From positions 2,386,001 to 2,450,000 of the forward strand of contig CALZFC010000042.1 in the NCBI GenBank assembly GCA_945643635.1: a stretch of DNA of 64,000 bases. Direction: 5' to 3'. The translations under genes and the position numbers were made by a program. Positions 61,103 through 64,000 of this stretch are shown one piece after another. Below the pieces are notes generated by a model. That model was not told where the DNA came from and ran no database searches. It saw only the letters and a list, made by a program, of their open reading frames with translations. The DNA comes from Allodiplogaster sudhausi (Eukaryota > Nematoda > Chromadorea > Rhabditida > Diplogasteridae). How positions within the stretch are numbered: position 1 is the stretch's first letter; every line of letters begins with the position of its first letter.

Positions 61103-61963
61103 GTGTCTAGTTTAACTATGAATACGCATCTTTGTGCGGTTACACTTATTACATACCATTTTTATCAATGGATTTATTTTGAAGGAACGGGACGACTTCC
61201 CATTAGGCTGCGTTCATTCTCGTTCTCTCCGTTCAACTTTCAATTTCCTCCAGAGAGAACTAGATAATACTTACTCTTCCACACTCATTTAAAAAACGGG
61301 TATTTTAAATGATATCGTACTTTGCATAGTAACGAATCAATGTCCTACTTTTGTACGTATCGTGAGTAATAAAGGAAATTCTCATATTTTATCATACGCT
61401 TTACAGAAGTTGAACCGGGATAGTTGGATTCCAATTTTCTCGAGATCGTCTAAGAACCTATGATTATGTAAACATTAGTCATCAAAGTAAGGAGGATAAG
61501 AAAAAAAGATGCCTTCATATTTACTGCGTGAAAGCAGTATCGGCAAATTAGATGTTGCGATGAATAGTTTCGCAAATAATCTCCAGCCTAGTCTCCATGT
61601 GGATGATGTCTGCAAACCAATTATGTTATAATATCCGGGAAAAATGTCGGTACGCCTAGGATTAAACAGAATTGTTCCCACATTCCGGGACAACTAACTA
61701 ATTAAAGCATGCGAAATCACAAGGGCAATAAATACAGTTGAGAGACGAATTGAGCAAATATTCAAGCAAGAATGATATTTACAAGAGTTATTTTTCTTGA
61801 AGAAAAGATAAAAGTCGAATCGATGGAAAGGGAAAGCTGATCAGTGCAAGTTTCGTGCTTCTTCTGCGGGCGAAATGTGATCTGGAGAGTGTCTAAGGAA
61901 TGAAATGTCATGTGAAGGAGTGAGGTGATAGGAGGAGAAAAGTACTTGAGAAGGGGTGAGTAA

Positions 61964-62037
61964 GCTAGACAATGAAATGGTCGAGGGAGGGCAGGCCGAG
62001 GCTAGACAATGAAGTGGTCGAGGGAGGGCCGGTGCTC
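61964..62037. repeat. 37-bp tandem duplication
   Basis: GCTAGACAATGAAATGGTCG and the following 17 bases are repeated at 62001 with one A/G difference and a small change at the end. The duplicated unit includes the predicted minus-strand stop codon at 62002. Confidence 0.85.
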
Positions 62038-62640
62038 TTCCGAGTCGGAGTCCTCTATTCGACTGGCAAGAGCGATTGAAGTCGGAATGGAAAAGGCATT
62101 CGAGACGCGAGATCTGCAGGAAGTTCATTCACCTTCCTTCTTTAAAATGGTGACCAGAATGACGGAACTGGGATAAAGAATTAAAGTGTGTTTAGTTAAT
62201 CGAATTGCATCAAATAGATAAGAACCTCATAATGTACTCCTTCTTCTTTGCTGACAACTTTCGCTTACTGAGTCCTTGTTCATTGTAGAGTGGCTCGAAC
62301 CACGAAGGGAAGAAATAATCCCTGCAATTTAATTGCAATGAAATTGAATTAAAAGTAGTGTAAAATAGCAGAAATTCAGATGTTGTCTGTAAACACCTGA
62401 GTATCCAGAGATTGAAGGAGAGCCAGGCGGCGAGGCAGGCGAGGCCAAAGATGAGGTAGAGCGCCTTTCAAAATCGCGTTCATTTTGTTAATAAATAGTA
62501 GTTATACTATAATGTACGTATTATAAATTAAATGTCTGCATTATAAAACAATATCAAAGTTATAAAAAATGGATGTTTATGCTACCTGACGGTGCTCACT
62601 GAGCGGCAGCAGAATCTTGGCCAGTTAACAACGAGAGTAG
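62002..62640 (-). CDS. C-terminal part of a membrane protein, possibly a K2P potassium channel
   Basis: In transcript order: AKILLPLSEHRQ (about 62587-62625), a hydrophobic exon ALYLIFGLACLAAWLSFNLW (62400-62465), DYFFPSWFEPLYNEQGLSKR with KKKEYIM (about 62228-62322), and a last exon (about 62002-62119) RVSNAFSIPTSIALASRIED ending SLDHFIV at the stop. These junctions keep frame. The hydrophobic exon after a short linker resembles the last helix of two-pore potassium channels (LYxxFGLAxLA), with a cytosolic Ser/Lys-rich tail, but the pore signature GYG/GFG was not found, so this is tentative. An alternative last exon SSVILVTILKKEGE is possible. Confidence 0.4.
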
Positions 62641-63127
62641 AAGTGGAGTTGGCAAGGGAGAGACGGAAGAAGAGATGGAGAGATGTGGTAGCCGATTTGG
62701 GAGAGAGGAAATCGTTCTGCAACATTAGTCATTGCTTTTTATTGACATTTCTAGAATACAAACAAAAATAATAAGAAAAACTGTGAACTCAAGCTACACA
62801 TAAGAGAATTTCATACATTTCGCGGAATTACAATACCAGCTTGACAAGAAGGAATGCGAATCCAGTATTATCCTTCCATGAGTTATATACATACACGTGT
62901 ATGAAATGATGAACAAGGGAAATACTAAATGCAATACGGGCGAGAAAATGAAAATAAGGTAAGGATGAATGCAGATTGTTACATACAGTAAACGGAAAAC
63001 GGCATTTCGGAATGGCTATCGTTTTCCCCCGTCAGTCTCTGCAAATGTTTCATCTCCTTCTCTTTTTCTTCGTCTCTCTCTATCCCTACCTCTCTCTCTC
63101 TCTATTTCCCCCTTCCCCTATCTTTCT

Positions 63128-63254
63128 CTCTGCAAATTTGCAGGGCTTCCCCCGCACCTTCGTGGATTCTACCGGTGCCCTCCCTGATTGGAGAGGAGTT
63201 TACTCATTGCGCGACAGTAGAGATTTGAAGGGTGTGAAGGGTTCAGATAAATGA
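63128..63254 (+). CDS. possible single exon, unrecognised
   Basis: After a pyrimidine tract and a TTTGCAG acceptor at 63143, the frame reads GFPRTFVDSTGALPDWRGVY and runs to a stop at 63254. Codon ends favour C, as in nearby genes. It might belong to a plus-strand gene that continues past 63360 (DVDASPLSLQASSFSNESAL). No family recognised. Confidence 0.25.
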
Positions 63255-63644
63255 TTAAGAAACTACACAAAAATAAGTTTGTGGGTAGAGCAAGAGAGAG
63301 TGAGAGTGAGAACGAGAGAAAGGAGAATTTGCAAGTTGTTTCACGAGGTTTTCCTTTTCTTCAGATGTGGATGCTTCACCTTTATCTCTACAAGCATCTT
63401 CATTCTCTAACGAGTCTGCCCTCCTCTCACATACCCTCCCTATCTTTCTCTATCATCCAATCATATTCTCCCTCCCTCCATGCTCTTCTCTTCACACGAG
63501 AAAATCATCTTACTCATCTCTGCTCGAATCTTCTCCTATTTGCAGATATGCACTATTCACAACGGCGCACAAGAAGAAAGGCGCTTGTCTGAGGAACCGA
63601 CAAGAGTGGATGAGAAATACGAAACAAGGCTGTAGTAGGGAGGG

Positions 63645-63720
63645 AAAGATAGAGAGAGAAAGTTAGAGAGAGGAAGAGAGAGAGAGACAGAGGGAGAGAG
63701 AGACAAAGAAGGAGAGAAGA
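63645..63720. repeat. (GA)n simple repeat
   Basis: GA-rich tract near the right edge of the window; the source of a spurious Ser/Leu-rich minus-strand frame. Confidence 0.85.
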
Positions 63721-64000
63721 AGGTAGAAGATACATGGATACCGAGATTGGAGAGATGAAGGGCAAGGGAGAAGGGAAAAAATATAGAACTATGGGAAATA
63801 GAAAGGGAGAGTCAGAGGGTAAGAAATGTGTAGTGAGAAATAAGATGCTTTATAGTGATAGTTACAGTCAATTAATAAATGAATAATGCTACACCCCGCG
63901 CTGTAGAAAAAAGAAGGTGGGAAAAGATGAAGCGAACTATTTTATGTACATATGCAGCTGTTGTGAGATGACTCAGCCACTAGGCAAAGGAGAATGACAA

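Noticed and set aside
1..64000. CRISPR array, prokaryotic operon or phage element
   Set aside because: No evenly spaced short direct repeats with unique spacers, no operon-like gene packing; split genes with GT-AG introns show a eukaryotic nuclear genome.

Overview
The window reads as animal (eukaryotic) nuclear DNA, most likely from a nematode. Genes are split into many small exons by GT-AG introns, often only 45-100 bp long. The nematode call rests on a serpentine-type chemoreceptor, a long degenerin-type DEG/ENaC channel, UNC-93-like and BTB genes, and compact introns. It is an inference; nothing in the window fixes the species. Exon borders were worked out by hand from splice signals and reading-frame continuity, so single borders may be off.

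Layout. 1-4300: no host gene seen; a degenerate tandem repeat (about 284-1427) and a 5'-truncated non-LTR retrotransposon (about 2955-3665). 4361-8990 (-): a large DEG/ENaC channel. 9000-14500: no supported gene, rich in GA/CT simple repeats. 14510-17424 (+): an aquaglyceroporin. 17722-19207: a foldback element with ~490-bp inverted arms and a TA target duplication. 19738-20129 (+): a small secreted peptide. 20517-21941 (-): a cysteine-rich secreted protein with a Thr-rich stretch. 23640-24230 (-): fragments of an unrecognised gene. 25748-27893 (+): a BTB-like protein, with a small opposite-strand ORF in its first intron. 28854-31212 (+): an UNC-93/MFSD11-like membrane protein. 31622-39000 (-): three adjacent coding blocks, namely an acidic protein with an internal duplication, an unrecognised protein, and a protein with a C-terminal membrane helix. 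39296-45106 (-): a PB1-ZZ-UBA selective-autophagy receptor (SQSTM1/NBR1-like). 46337-50137 (+): a C2H2 zinc-finger protein. 50773-51010 (-): a short possible CDS. About 51075-52928 (+): a serpentine chemoreceptor. 55846-61102 (+): an SLC13 sodium/carboxylate cotransporter whose intron 12 carries a second foldback element (58078-59990). 62002-62640 (-): the C-terminal part of a membrane protein.

The genes do not form one pathway. Several encode membrane transport or sensing proteins: channel, aquaporin, UNC-93-like, chemoreceptor, SLC13. The most unusual structures are the two long-armed foldback elements, which begin with similar termini (CAGTnCCGyCC) and both duplicate TA, as Tc1/mariner-type elements do. 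One lies inside an active-looking gene. Simple (GA)n/(CT)n tracts are very abundant and lie largely in introns and between genes; they create many long but meaningless Ser/Leu-rich or Arg/Glu-rich reading frames, which were left out.
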